NCBI RefSeq assembly: GCF_964228735.1
Contig: NZ_CAXRBQ010000028.1
Coordinates: forward strand, 1 to 42,886
DNA: 42,886 nt
DNA from: Pontibacterium sp964228735
GTDB lineage: Bacteria > Pseudomonadota > Gammaproteobacteria > Pseudomonadales > Balneatricaceae
Reading direction: 5' to 3'
Part shown: positions 1-8,213 of the stretch, in pieces
Position numbering within the stretch: the first letter of the stretch is position 1
Layout of the letters: every line of letters begins with the position of its first letter
Notes under the pieces: generated by a model
Told to the model about the DNA's origin: nothing
Database searches by the model: none
Seen by the model: only the letters and a program-made list of their open reading frames with translations
Position numbers and translations under genes: made by a program

Positions 1-74
1 CACTTGGTTGCTTATCTGGATAAAGTTTTTTGTGCTTTATCCTGACAAGCGCCCACACGAATTATCTGATCAAT

Positions 75-86
75 TTGTTAAAGAGC
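75..86 (-). promoter_or_regulatory. boxA antitermination element
   Basis: On the minus strand this reads GCTCTTTAACAA, matching the core of the rRNA boxA that recruits NusB/NusE for antitermination. Downstream leader text also looks like an rRNA leader. Confidence 0.85.
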
Positions 87-128
87 GGCTTGTGACGCTG
101 CGTTAGCGTTGTCTCAAGCGAGGCGCAT

Positions 129-156
129 ATTTTACTGCGCACGGTGTCGTTGTCAA
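129..156 (-). promoter_or_regulatory. rRNA P2-type promoter
   Basis: On the minus strand a consensus -35 TTGACA (151-156) is followed after 16 bp by TAAAAT (129-134), then ATGCGCC. It lies about 190 bp downstream of the stronger P1 and ahead of boxA, the usual place of P2. Confidence 0.75.
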
Positions 157-314
157 CCGTTTATTTGCAAGTTTTTCAAAAGTTTTTGAAGCTTGCCGGT
201 GAAAACGACGGTTCAAATAATCCGTTAATTTATCATGTAAATCAACAACTTATTCAAACCCATCTCAGCGATTAATCTGTGCTGCGTTGCAGCGTCGCTG
301 TGATGTGGGGGCGC

Positions 315-342
315 ATTCTACAGACCTCAGAAATGCCGTCAA
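315..342 (-). promoter_or_regulatory. rRNA P1 promoter
   Basis: On the minus strand -35 TTGACG (337-342), a 16-bp spacer and -10 TAGAAT (315-320) are followed by a GC-rich discriminator GCGCCCCC, the hallmark of stringently controlled rRNA promoters. The DNA upstream (343-420) is rich in A and T tracts and could serve as an UP element. Confidence 0.85.
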
Positions 343-445
343 CACCCTTTTTAAAAAAAACGTCAAAAAAGGTAAATAAATTACAAAACGATTAAAAAAC
401 CACCAGCGCTGATTAATAAATAGCCAATCCTGAACGACAAGCACA

Positions 446-471
446 AAAAAGGCGCATGCCGGCGCCTTTTT
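446..471 (-). terminator. Rho-independent terminator after tatC
   Basis: Arms AAAAAGGCGC (446-455) and GCGCCTTTTT (462-471) pair perfectly around a six-base loop. It lies 20 bp beyond the tatC stop and can act in both directions, shielding the rRNA promoters from the tat operon. Confidence 0.85.
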
Positions 472-491
472 AGAATCTTTGCTAAGTGCTG

Positions 492-1310
492 TTAGTCGCG
501 ATTGTTTGTTTCCTCTTCACGCATCGCGTCTTCAAACTCATCATCAAACTCGTCATCATCTTCATCCTTGTCTTTTCTGACCAGGATACGTCCCATCAGG
601 ATACCGAGCTCAAAGAGCAGCCACATCGGCACCGCCAATAGACTCTGGGAGATGATGTCCGGTGGAGTCAACAGCATGCCCAACACAAAACAGCCAACCA
701 CCACGTAGGCACGCTTTTGCGCCAGACTGTCCGGTGTTGAAGCGCCGGTCCAGATCAACAGTAACGTGGCAATCGGGATCTCGAACACAATACCGAATGC
801 AAAGAACAGCTTAAGAACAAAGTTCAGGTAGCTGCTGATGTCGGTCATCACATCGACATTCTCGGGACCCACACTGGTGAAGAACCCAAAGATCAGCGGG
901 AATACGACGTAATAAGCAAATGCGATACCGGCGTAGAACAGGAACACACTGGATACCAGCAGTGGTACCGCCAGGCGTTTTTCATTCTGATAGAGACCCG
1001 GTGCGATAAAACCCCAGATCTGGTGCAGGATCACCGGCATTGCCAGGAAGATGGAGGCAACCAACGTTAACTTGAATGGCGCGAAGAACGGCGAGGTTAC
1101 ATCCGTGGCGATCATACTGGTCCCTTCCGGCAACAGCGCGGTCAGCGGTGCAGAAAGGTAGCTGTATAGATCGTTAGCAAAATAGAACAGTCCCAGGAAG
1201 ATCAGCAGAACAATCAGCAGGACACGCATCAAACGCTGACGCAGTTCCAACAGATGCGAGATCAGCGGTTGTTCCTGATCCTGGTCGGGCAGATGATTGG
1301 TGTCGGTCAT
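492..1310 (-). CDS. tatC: TatC, twin-arginine translocase core subunit
   Basis: Inner-membrane protein of 272 residues that binds the twin-arginine signal peptide and forms the core of the Tat export channel for folded proteins. The N-terminus (HLLELRQRLMRVLL) and the PFKLTLVASIFLAMP and YVVFPLIFGFF stretches are typical TatC segments, and about six membrane helices can be seen. The C-terminus is a very acidic tail (DKDEDDDEFDDEFEDA). The start overlaps the tatB stop by one base (TAATG), which implies translational coupling. It is the last gene of the hisI-hisE-hinT-tatABC run. Confidence 0.96.
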   Translation of the reverse strand: MTDTNHLPDQDQEQPLISHLLELRQRLMRVLLIVLLIFLGLFYFANDLYSYLSAPLTALLPEGTSMIATDVTSPFFAPFKLTLVASIFLAMPVILHQIWGFIAPGLYQNEKRLAVPLLVSSVFLFYAGIAFAYYVVFPLIFGFFTSVGPENVDVMTDISSYLNFVLKLFFAFGIVFEIPIATLLLIWTGASTPDSLAQKRAYVVVGCFVLGMLLTPPDIISQSLLAVPMWLLFELGILMGRILVRKDKDEDDDEFDDEFEDAMREEETNNRD

Positions 1311-1741
1311 TATTTCTCTGCCTTAGTACCGGTCTCAGAGGTGCCGGTTTCTGTACCGGAAGAAGGAGTCTCTTCCTGTGCAGGTGGGGCAATACTGTTT
1401 TCAGAGGGAGATTCGTGTTCCGCTTTCTGCTGTTTGGACTGCAGCTCTTCCGGAGAGGAAACACTGTCACCGAACGGCGAGTAACTGGATTCGGAGCCAA
1501 ACGGCGTACGCATCTCTGCCAACTCTTTGTCCAGCTCTTCTTTCTTGATCGCTGCGGTACGGCGCATCTCGTCGATACGAAGCTCTTCCGAGATCTCGTT
1601 TTGAATACCACTCAGGGTACGACGGATACGACCGATCCAGAGACCTGCCGCACGTGCCGCCGTTGGCAGCTTTTCGGGTCCGAGGACCACAAGCGCCACC
1701 ACGGCAACGATCAGCAGTTCAGCAAAGCCGATATCAAACAT
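1310..1741 (-). CDS. tatB: TatB, Sec-independent translocase subunit
   Basis: A 143-residue membrane-anchored partner of TatC in the signal-peptide receptor complex. It shows the family plan: an N-terminal helix (MFDIGFAELLIVAVVALVVLGPEKLP, with the conserved FxxxE and GPxKLP), an amphipathic helix, then a long, charged and low-complexity C-terminal tail rich in E, S, P and T. It lies 14 bp after tatA and overlaps tatC by one base. Confidence 0.95.
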   Translation of the reverse strand: MFDIGFAELLIVAVVALVVLGPEKLPTAARAAGLWIGRIRRTLSGIQNEISEELRIDEMRRTAAIKKEELDKELAEMRTPFGSESSYSPFGDSVSSPEELQSKQQKAEHESPSENSIAPPAQEETPSSGTETGTSETGTKAEK

Positions 1742-1755
1742 TTATGTCCGCCGGC

Positions 1756-2004
1756 TTACTTGTCAGACTTGGTTTCTTCTTTCTTCGCCGCAGCGGTGTC
1801 CGCCTCGTTGAAGTTAGCGTCTTCTTTGTCGAGCTGCTTAGGCTGCTCTTCTTTTTTCTCGTCTTCGTTGACCGCTTTCTTGAAACCTTTGATTGCGCTA
1901 CCCAGGTCACCGCCCATGCCACGCAGTTTCTTAGTACCGAACAGAAGAACGATGATCAGCGCTACGATCAAAAGCTGCCAGATACTGATACCACCAAAGC
2001 CCAT
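1756..2004 (-). CDS. tatA: TatA, pore-forming twin-arginine translocase subunit
   Basis: An 82-residue protein with the TatA signature: a short helix starting MGFGGISIWQLLIVALIIVLLFG followed by TKKLRGMGGDLGSAIKGFKKA and an acidic, lysine-rich tail. A longer frame reaches further upstream to 2052, but the ATG at 2004 has a GGAGAG ribosome site about nine bases ahead and gives the standard TatA N-terminus, so I chose it. It oligomerises to form the transport path. It sits 22 bp after hinT. Confidence 0.95.
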   Translation of the reverse strand: MGFGGISIWQLLIVALIIVLLFGTKKLRGMGGDLGSAIKGFKKAVNEDEKKEEQPKQLDKEDANFNEADTAAAKKEETKSDK

Positions 2005-2026
2005 ACTAAAACTCTCCGATTTTTTC

Positions 2027-2362
2027 TTATATCTTGGGCAGTTTTCCGCCACCCATCAGATGAAAATGGATATGGTAGACCTCCTGACGGCCACCCCGCC
2101 CGGTATTTGTCACCGTGCGGTAGCCATCGGTCAGACCGTTCTCACGCGCTATCTGCGGGAGGGTCATCATCAGGTGGCTGATCAATTCAGCGTCGTCCAC
2201 CTGCAGGTCATCTAAATTCCGTATATGTTTTCGCGGTATCACCAAGAGGTGGATAGCCGCTTTAGGCGCCCTGTCCCTGAACGCAACAAGGTGCTCATCC
2301 TGATACACAATCTTTGCAGGCGCGTTACCTGCGGCAATCTGGCAGAAGATACACTCTGCCAT
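2027..2362 (-). CDS. hinT: HIT-family purine nucleoside phosphoramidase
   Basis: A 111-residue HIT-superfamily protein with the diagnostic histidine triad near the C-terminus (VYHIHFHLMGG) and the N-terminal CIFCQIAAGNAPAKIVYQD typical of HinT/Hint1. The family hydrolyses phosphoramidates such as AMP-lysine on lysyl-tRNA synthetase intermediates. It lies only 4 bp after hisE and 22 bp before tatA, so it is co-transcribed. In the Pseudomonas order, as I recall it, hisE is followed directly by tatA, so hinT is an insertion into that operon. Confidence 0.93.
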   Translation of the reverse strand: MAECIFCQIAAGNAPAKIVYQDEHLVAFRDRAPKAAIHLLVIPRKHIRNLDDLQVDDAELISHLMMTLPQIARENGLTDGYRTVTNTGRGGRQEVYHIHFHLMGGGKLPKI

Positions 2363-2366
2363 CTAA

Positions 2367-2699
2367 TTACTTATTGGTGCGGGATGCTTTTTCTTCAAGG
2401 CCTGACATGTCAAAACGACGCGCCAGCTCATCCAGCACGGCCTGCGGGCTTTCCCCCAAGTGGGAGAGCATCACCAGGCTATGGAACCAGAGATCTGCAG
2501 TTTCGTAGATCACCTCTTTATTGTCACCACTGTGCTTGGCATCCTTGGCGGCAATGATCGCTTCCACAGATTCTTCACCTACCTTTTCCAGGATCTTATT
2601 CAGACCCTTGGCATGCAGGCTGGCCACATAGGATTTTTCAGAGGATGCGTTTTTACGCTCTTCCAGAATTACACCCAACTGGGTTAATACATCACTCAT
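2367..2699 (-). CDS. hisE: phosphoribosyl-ATP diphosphatase
   Basis: A 110-residue MazG-fold protein that carries out the second step of histidine synthesis, converting PR-ATP to PR-AMP. The family motif KVGEESVEAIIAAK and the later YETADLWFHSLVML are present, supplying the metal-binding acidic residues. It is a separate gene here rather than fused to hisI as in enterics. It follows hisI by 6 bp. Confidence 0.95.
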   Translation of the reverse strand: MSDVLTQLGVILEERKNASSEKSYVASLHAKGLNKILEKVGEESVEAIIAAKDAKHSGDNKEVIYETADLWFHSLVMLSHLGESPQAVLDELARRFDMSGLEEKASRTNK

Positions 2700-2705
2700 T
2701 GCGGC

Positions 2706-3095
2706 CTACTTTTTGTAAATGTTATCCGGGTCTTTCAGCACCGGCTCAACCGGTACCCACTCTTCATCTTTCAGTACGCTGTAGAAGCAACTCTGACGGC
2801 CGGTATGACAGGCGATACCTCCCAGCTGTTCTACCTGCATCAGGATCACATCGGCATCACAATCCAGACGGATCTCGTGCAGCTTCTGCACATGGCCAGA
2901 CTCTTCACCTTTTCGCCACAGTTTCTTGCGGGATCGGGACCAGTAGATGGCACGTTGCTCCTGAACGGTCAGCGTCAGTGCTTCTTCGTTCATCCACGCT
3001 ACCATCAGAATACGGCCGGTTTCGTGATCCTGAGCGATGGCTGGAACCAACCCGTCGCTATTCCATTTAATCTGCTCAAGCCAAGGTGCTGACAT
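2706..3095 (-). CDS. hisI: phosphoribosyl-AMP cyclohydrolase
   Basis: A 129-residue enzyme for the third step of histidine biosynthesis. It shows MVAWMNEEAL, the WSRSRKKLWRKGEESGH block and the metal/zinc ligands in LDCDAD and in ACHTGRQSCFY. Length and motifs match stand-alone HisI. It is the first gene of the hisI-hisE-hinT-tatABC unit and lies 102 bp downstream of ubiB on the same strand. Confidence 0.96.
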   Translation of the reverse strand: MSAPWLEQIKWNSDGLVPAIAQDHETGRILMVAWMNEEALTLTVQEQRAIYWSRSRKKLWRKGEESGHVQKLHEIRLDCDADVILMQVEQLGGIACHTGRQSCFYSVLKDEEWVPVEPVLKDPDNIYKK

Positions 3096-3197
3096 CTGCT
3101 TACTTCTTTAGAGAGTGCTAATTCAAAGCCGAAAGCATACCCTAACAGATACACTTCCACCATCCTTTACAACTAAAGCCCCTAGTAGCGGAATTAG

Positions 3198-4829
3198 CTA
3201 GCGCCGTAACGCCAACCAGCCACCAACCGCCACTACCAACCAACTACTTGCCGGCAGTTCACTGAGCCACTGCAAGCTCTGTTCGTTTCCCGCCAACAAT
3301 GCCACCGCTATCAACCCAATGCCGATATAACGGCCTGGTCGACGCTTTTGCTCGAGCTCTGCTTTCGCAGCAGCATAAGCACGCAGATCACGGGTCCGGT
3401 TATCATCCAGACGACGCACCTGGTTGAGGGCATCAAAGACCAGCTGAGGCATATGCGGCATCTTCTCAAGCCAGTCCGGTGCCTGCTGCTTGATGGTACG
3501 GTAGACTGCTTTAGGTCCCATCCGTTCCTTCATCCAGCCTTCCAGGAATGGCTTAGCGGTCTTCCACAGATCCAGCTCCGGATAGAGCTGACGCCCCAAC
3601 CCTTCAATATTGAGCAGGGTTTTCTGCAGCAACACCAATTGCGGCTGTACTTCCATATTGAAACGACGGGCAGTCTGGAACAACCCCAGCAATACCTGAC
3701 CGAAGGAGATCTCCTTCAGCGGCTTCTCAAAGATCGGTTCACACACGCTGCGGATCGCTGTTTCAAAGGCATCCACGTTGGTGTCGGACGGCACCCAGCC
3801 GGAGTCCACGTGCAGCTGCGCCACCTGACGGTAGTCACGCTGGAAGAATGCCAGGAAGTTGCGCGCCAGGTAGCTCTGGTCTTCCGGGGTCAGGGAGCCC
3901 ACGATGCCAAAATCAACGGCTATATATTGTGGCGACTGCGGATTCTCACGGGAGACAAAGATATTGCCCGGGTGCATATCAGCATGGAAAAAGCTGTCGC
4001 GGAACACCTGGGTAAAGAAGATCTCCACACCCCGTTCAGCCAGCTTTTTCATATCGGTGTTTTGTGCGTGCAGCTGATCCACATCAGCCACCGGGATACC
4101 GTGGATACGCTCCATTACCAAGACGTTGGCACGGGTGTAATCCCAGTAAATTTCAGGCACATAGAGAATATCGGAACCGGCAAAGTTGCGGTGCAGCTGG
4201 GAACCGTTGGCGGCCTCCTTACGCAGGTCCAGTTCGTCAAAAATGGTCTGTTCGTACTCTGCTACTACTTCAACCGGGCGCAGACGGCGGCCGTCAGCCC
4301 AGATTGCCTGTACGATCTCTGCCACGCCGTACAACAGGGCCACATCTTTCTGGATGGTCCGTTCAATACCCGGGCGGATAACTTTCACCACCACATCACG
4401 GCCATCACCCAAGGTCGCTTTATGGACCTGTGCAACAGATGCCGACGCCAGTGGCTGCTGTTCAAACTTGGCGAACAACTCACTCACCGGCTGGCCCAGT
4501 GCCTGTTCGATAATCCGTTGCGCTTGGGCACCCTCGAACGGCGGCACCTGATCCTGCAGTTTTTTCAGCTCTTCCGCCACATCATCTGGCAACAGGTCAC
4601 GGCGGGTGGAGAGCATCTGGCCAAACTTGATGAATACCGGGCCCAGTGCTTCCAGTGCCAGACGCAGACGCTCACCGCGTGGTTTGTCCGCTGCAATCAT
4701 GTAACGCCATGGCAGCAGCATCAACAGAGCACGCAGATAGATAGGCAGGTTCAGGCCGTCAAAAAAAGTATCGAGACGGTAGCGAGCGACGACCCGCAGG
4801 ATTTTAAAACTTCGCAGCAGACGTTTCAC
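3198..4829 (-). CDS. ubiB: UbiB, ubiquinone biosynthesis atypical kinase/ATPase
   Basis: A 543-residue membrane-associated ABC1/ADCK-family protein needed for ubiquinone synthesis, thought to use ATPase activity to help extract lipid intermediates. Seen: the KFGQMLSTRRDLLP motif (KxGQ), the alanine-rich loop ASVAQVHKA, the HADMHPGNIFV catalytic segment, the DFGIVG metal motif and two hydrophobic helices at the C-terminus. The start is a GTG at 4829 with no clear ribosome site. In many gammaproteobacteria ubiB follows ubiE and ubiJ; here the gene upstream is a diguanylate cyclase. Confidence 0.95.
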   Translation of the reverse strand: MKRLLRSFKILRVVARYRLDTFFDGLNLPIYLRALLMLLPWRYMIAADKPRGERLRLALEALGPVFIKFGQMLSTRRDLLPDDVAEELKKLQDQVPPFEGAQAQRIIEQALGQPVSELFAKFEQQPLASASVAQVHKATLGDGRDVVVKVIRPGIERTIQKDVALLYGVAEIVQAIWADGRRLRPVEVVAEYEQTIFDELDLRKEAANGSQLHRNFAGSDILYVPEIYWDYTRANVLVMERIHGIPVADVDQLHAQNTDMKKLAERGVEIFFTQVFRDSFFHADMHPGNIFVSRENPQSPQYIAVDFGIVGSLTPEDQSYLARNFLAFFQRDYRQVAQLHVDSGWVPSDTNVDAFETAIRSVCEPIFEKPLKEISFGQVLLGLFQTARRFNMEVQPQLVLLQKTLLNIEGLGRQLYPELDLWKTAKPFLEGWMKERMGPKAVYRTIKQQAPDWLEKMPHMPQLVFDALNQVRRLDDNRTRDLRAYAAAKAELEQKRRPGRYIGIGLIAVALLAGNEQSLQWLSELPASSWLVVAVGGWLALRR

Positions 4830-4905
4830 AAACAGGAGATCCCGTAATTCAGCTAATTCGGCGCGACAATGCTACACCATTCCAGCAGAAATGCATTGTT
4901 GGATA

Positions 4906-6507
4906 TCAGCCGATCACAACCTGGTCACGGCCGTTGGCCTTGGCTTTATAGAGCAGCTCGTCGGCACGGCTGAACAGCGACTCGCCGTTATCCCCTTCCT
5001 GGGCTTCGGTTACACCAAAGGACATGGTCACACCCACCGGTTTGCCGTGGAAGTTAAACGGGCTCTTGCTCACCGCCTGGCGGATTTTGTCGATTGCCTT
5101 TTGTGCTTCAACCGCGGAGGTGGACGGCATGATGATGACAAACTCTTCACCGCCGTAACGGGCAATAAAATCAGCACCACGCAGTTTCAGTCTAATCACC
5201 TTGGCGATCAGGCGCAGCACTTTGTCTCCTGCCAAGTGACCGTAGTTGTCATTGATGCGTTTGAAGTAATCCAGATCCCCAACCGCAACCGAGAAATGGG
5301 TGTTGTAACGGCGCCAGCGTTCCACCTCTTCGTTGATACGCTCGTCGTAGGCTGCACGGTTCGGCAGGCCGGTCAACGCATCGGTGGTGGCGCGTGCTTT
5401 TTCTGCTTCCATATGAGCCCGTACTTCGCGGGTCTCTTTCTCCATCTGCTCGACCTTATCGAGCAGATTTTCGTAACGTTCACGCAGTCGCTGTTCGCGC
5501 TGGTCTTCATCACGCTTAAAGTCATCCATCGCCTGGACCACGTGCTGCAGCTTGCCGGCGACAGCTCTTTTCAGTTCGTTCAGGTCGTGGGTACTTTTCA
5601 CGGTTTCGTGCAGCTGCTGCACATTGGAACGCACCTGCATGTCCAGCTTTCGCTGGTTTTCACCGATGCTGGTCTGCTCTGACTGGCTGTCCTTGATGAA
5701 GTTTTCCACTTCACTCAGCTGCGAGCTCAAATCAAGCAGATAGGATTCAAACTCCTCATTGCCGCTGCTGTAGCTTTTGCCCACCAGCTTAATCACCTGG
5801 CGCAAAATTTTCGGCAGATCCGAGAGCACAATACCCTCGTCAATGCTGCGCATCAGTTTGCGGTTTTCTTCCGCTTCTTCACGTGCCAGAGACAAACCGG
5901 AGAGCAGTGTATTCAGTTCTGTTGCGATAGCCTGCAGCAGGCGGATCTGTTCTTCAGCAGAATCGCCAACGACTGTTGCTGGGACTGAACTTTCTGACAG
6001 CTGCGGGGCAACCTGCTGATCTTCTGCTATACCGGCCTGGAGCTCAACCAGGTCACTCAGCAGAGAGGGAAGTTCGTAAGTTGCGGTGGTCAGGTTGTTG
6101 CTGCGCTGTTCACAACCATCGAGCAGGTTCTGAACATTGCTTTCATCGGAAGAGAAGCGCAGTTGGCGAATCCAGCGCTGAACTGCTTCGAGGATGGACT
6201 TGGCTTGCTTCTCGCGGGATTCGTCGCGCTGGCGCAGGTGTTTGTCGAGCCCTTTGGCAATACGCGCAAGCGTGCGCGTATCCTCCGTATGCACCAGATT
6301 GGCTTTCAGCTCATTCAGTTCCAGATCCAGCTTGGCATCTTCACCTTCCAGGCCCAGTACCATGCTGCCAATAATCTGGTTGAGAAGACTCTCCTGTTTT
6401 TCGAATCGGGACTGATTGTCCTCGATCTCAAGCGCCAACTCCCTGTATTTCTGCTTCCAATCTTCTTTCTGTGCTGACACGGTCCACCCCAGTCGAAACA
6501 GCTGCAC
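4906..6507 (-). CDS. diguanylate cyclase with N-terminal coiled coil
   Basis: A 533-residue soluble protein with no signal peptide or membrane helix. The first 370 or so residues are charged, heptad-like and probably coiled coil. The C-terminal GGDEF domain begins at TDALTGLPNRAAYDERI and has an intact GGEEF active site near residue 452, preceded five residues earlier by RGAD, the product-inhibition I-site. It should make cyclic di-GMP. Its place beside dsbA and cytochrome c4 matches the P. aeruginosa neighbourhood of DgcP, so orthology is plausible although this protein is shorter than I recall DgcP being. The GTG start at 6507 is uncertain; another GTG at 6480 is possible. Confidence 0.9.
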   Translation of the reverse strand: MQLFRLGWTVSAQKEDWKQKYRELALEIEDNQSRFEKQESLLNQIIGSMVLGLEGEDAKLDLELNELKANLVHTEDTRTLARIAKGLDKHLRQRDESREKQAKSILEAVQRWIRQLRFSSDESNVQNLLDGCEQRSNNLTTATYELPSLLSDLVELQAGIAEDQQVAPQLSESSVPATVVGDSAEEQIRLLQAIATELNTLLSGLSLAREEAEENRKLMRSIDEGIVLSDLPKILRQVIKLVGKSYSSGNEEFESYLLDLSSQLSEVENFIKDSQSEQTSIGENQRKLDMQVRSNVQQLHETVKSTHDLNELKRAVAGKLQHVVQAMDDFKRDEDQREQRLRERYENLLDKVEQMEKETREVRAHMEAEKARATTDALTGLPNRAAYDERINEEVERWRRYNTHFSVAVGDLDYFKRINDNYGHLAGDKVLRLIAKVIRLKLRGADFIARYGGEEFVIIMPSTSAVEAQKAIDKIRQAVSKSPFNFHGKPVGVTMSFGVTEAQEGDNGESLFSRADELLYKAKANGRDQVVIG

Positions 6508-6592
6508 AATATATAACAGTTATCTCCCTATGGTAGAGGAAGCGTGAGCCCAACTCTAGGGATATAAAACAACAAAGCACCACTCAGACACA

Positions 6593-6621
6593 AAAAAACC
6601 GCCCATAAAGGACGGTTTTTT
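6593..6621 (-). terminator. Rho-independent terminator after dsbA
   Basis: Arms AAAAAACCGCCC (6593-6604) and GGACGGTTTTTT (6610-6621) pair with one mismatch around a five-base loop. It is 25 bp beyond the dsbA stop and works on either strand by symmetry. Confidence 0.85.
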
Positions 6622-6645
6622 CAAACAGAGGAAGCGGTTTGCTGA

Positions 6646-7281
6646 TTACTGGGCAGCCTTGCGCTCTTTCTCCACCAGGAAGTCGACAACTTCCAGCATT
6701 TTCTGGTGGCTACCCGCCATCTGCGCGGTAATACGGTACTTACCGTTCACAACCATGGATGGCACACCATCAACGCCGTAACCACGGATCTTGGAATCAC
6801 CCTGACGCAGTTTCATAGTTACTGCGAAGGAATCAAACATCTTGCTGAACTTCGCTTTATCCACACCCAGCTGACCGTAGAAGTCCGCTAGCTGCTCTTT
6901 GTTACGGAAACGACGACGCTCTACATGCACCGCATTAAACGTCGGCACGTGAGTTTTTTCGACTGTCTTCATTAGCTCAGAGCTATAGTAAGCACGCGCA
7001 AACGGCTCCCAGCTGCGACCAAATACCACCGGGATACGTACGAAATTCACATCGTCCGCTTTCTTCTTTTCCCAGTTCTGGATCAGGGGTTCGAAGCTGT
7101 TACAGTGTGGGCATGGGTAGCCAAACGCCTCGACCACTTCAACACGGCTCTCATCGCTCGTTTTTACCGGAAACGGCAGCGAGACGTAGTGTACACCTTC
7201 TTTGAATTGTTCCGCGGTTGCGACTCCGGACACTAAAGGCAGCACCAGGGCAACCAGCATCATTCCTAGTTTTTTCAGCAT
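6646..7281 (-). CDS. dsbA: periplasmic thiol:disulfide oxidoreductase DsbA
   Basis: A 211-residue protein that introduces disulfide bonds into exported proteins. It has a cleavable signal peptide (MLKKLGMMLVALVLPLVSGVATA), the active-site CPHC at residues 57-60 and the cis-proline loop GVPSM. The start at 7281 is favoured over a TTG at 7293 because a GGAG ribosome site lies eight bases ahead and would be inside the longer frame. It follows the cytochrome c4 gene on the same strand with a terminator between them. Confidence 0.95.
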   Translation of the reverse strand: MLKKLGMMLVALVLPLVSGVATAEQFKEGVHYVSLPFPVKTSDESRVEVVEAFGYPCPHCNSFEPLIQNWEKKKADDVNFVRIPVVFGRSWEPFARAYYSSELMKTVEKTHVPTFNAVHVERRRFRNKEQLADFYGQLGVDKAKFSKMFDSFAVTMKLRQGDSKIRGYGVDGVPSMVVNGKYRITAQMAGSHQKMLEVVDFLVEKERKAAQ

Positions 7282-7355
7282 TTTTAACTCCAATACACAC
7301 TCAGGCAGCAGTCTGAGACCATGCCCGGCATCAATAAGTTCGATTCTGCCAATAA

Positions 7356-7379
7356 AAAAGGCAGCTTACGCTGCCTTTT
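7356..7379 (-). terminator. Rho-independent terminator after cytochrome c4
   Basis: Perfect arms AAAAGGCAGC (7356-7365) and GCTGCCTTTT (7370-7379) with a four-base loop, just beyond the stop of the cytochrome gene. Confidence 0.85.
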
Positions 7380-7401
7380 CTTTATAAAGCCTGAATGTCG
7401 C

Positions 7402-8004
7402 TTAGTTCAGACCCTGAATGTAAGCAGCAACCGCTTTGATTTCAGCATCACTCAGTTTAGCAGCGATGTCGCGCATCATCTTGTTAGGATCGTTAACACG
7501 TTCAGCGTTGCGGAACATCTTCAGCTGTTTCTCAACGTATGCAGCGTGCTGACCGCTAACTGCAGGGAATGCTGCAGATGCGTTACCTGCACCAGTTGGA
7601 CTGTGACAAGCAGTACAAGCGGCTACGCCCTTGTCCGCGATACCTGCACGGTAGATTTTCTGACCCGCTTCAACCTGGTCCTTCGCCGCGTGACCGATCT
7701 GAGCGCCCTGCTTTGCGAAGTAAGCACCGATGTCAGCCAGATCCTGATCGCTCAGGTTATCCAGCAGACCGGTCATTTCTACAACCGGACGTACACCGTT
7801 TTTGATGTCCTTCATCTGCTTAACCAGATACTTTTCGTTCTGGCCAGCCAGCTTAGGGAAGTTAGCGATTGCACTGTTACCATCGGCACCGTGGCACGCT
7901 GCACAAACTGCAGTCTTAGCCTGCCCGGCAGCAGCATCACCTGCCGCGTGAGCTACACCAGTGATACCCAGGGTCAACAGCATGCTGATCAGTAGTTTAT
8001 TCAT
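7402..8004 (-). CDS. dihaem cytochrome c4
   Basis: A 200-residue periplasmic protein with signal peptide MNKLLISMLLTLGITGVAHA and two c-type haem sites, CAACH (34-38) and CTACH (130-134), in two similar halves. Methionines that could be axial ligands occur after each site. Cytochrome c4 passes electrons to terminal oxidases such as cbb3. The engB-cytochrome c4-dsbA order is shared with Pseudomonas. Confidence 0.94.
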   Translation of the reverse strand: MNKLLISMLLTLGITGVAHAAGDAAAGQAKTAVCAACHGADGNSAIANFPKLAGQNEKYLVKQMKDIKNGVRPVVEMTGLLDNLSDQDLADIGAYFAKQGAQIGHAAKDQVEAGQKIYRAGIADKGVAACTACHSPTGAGNASAAFPAVSGQHAAYVEKQLKMFRNAERVNDPNKMMRDIAAKLSDAEIKAVAAYIQGLN

Positions 8005-8213
8005 CGACGAGAACCCAGACTCTTGATTTTAATAAGTTTTTTGACGAGCACCGACAGTGTTCAGGACTGATTTACGGCGCCCGTGAGAACCTCACTTGCC
8101 CGCGACACTAGAGCCTTTCGCATATCGCAGGTAAAATTTGGCGCAATTATAACCTAATATCCATACAAACTGGAACGGCAATATCCGGTCCAACAAGGTG
8201 CGAACTCTTATCC

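Larger units (their letters stand above)
1..308 (-). promoter_or_regulatory. leader of a ribosomal RNA operon running off the left edge
   Basis: Read on the minus strand, this stretch follows two tandem rRNA-type promoters and contains an antitermination boxA (75-86), a small boxB-like hairpin before it (arms 95-99 and 105-109) and a further stem-loop (arms 18-25 and 35-42). The text after boxA (AATTGATCAG... then GTGTGGGCGCTTG) is the kind of leader seen just upstream of 16S rRNA in gammaproteobacteria. The 16S gene itself lies outside the window, so the rRNA identity is an inference from the leader. Confidence 0.85.
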
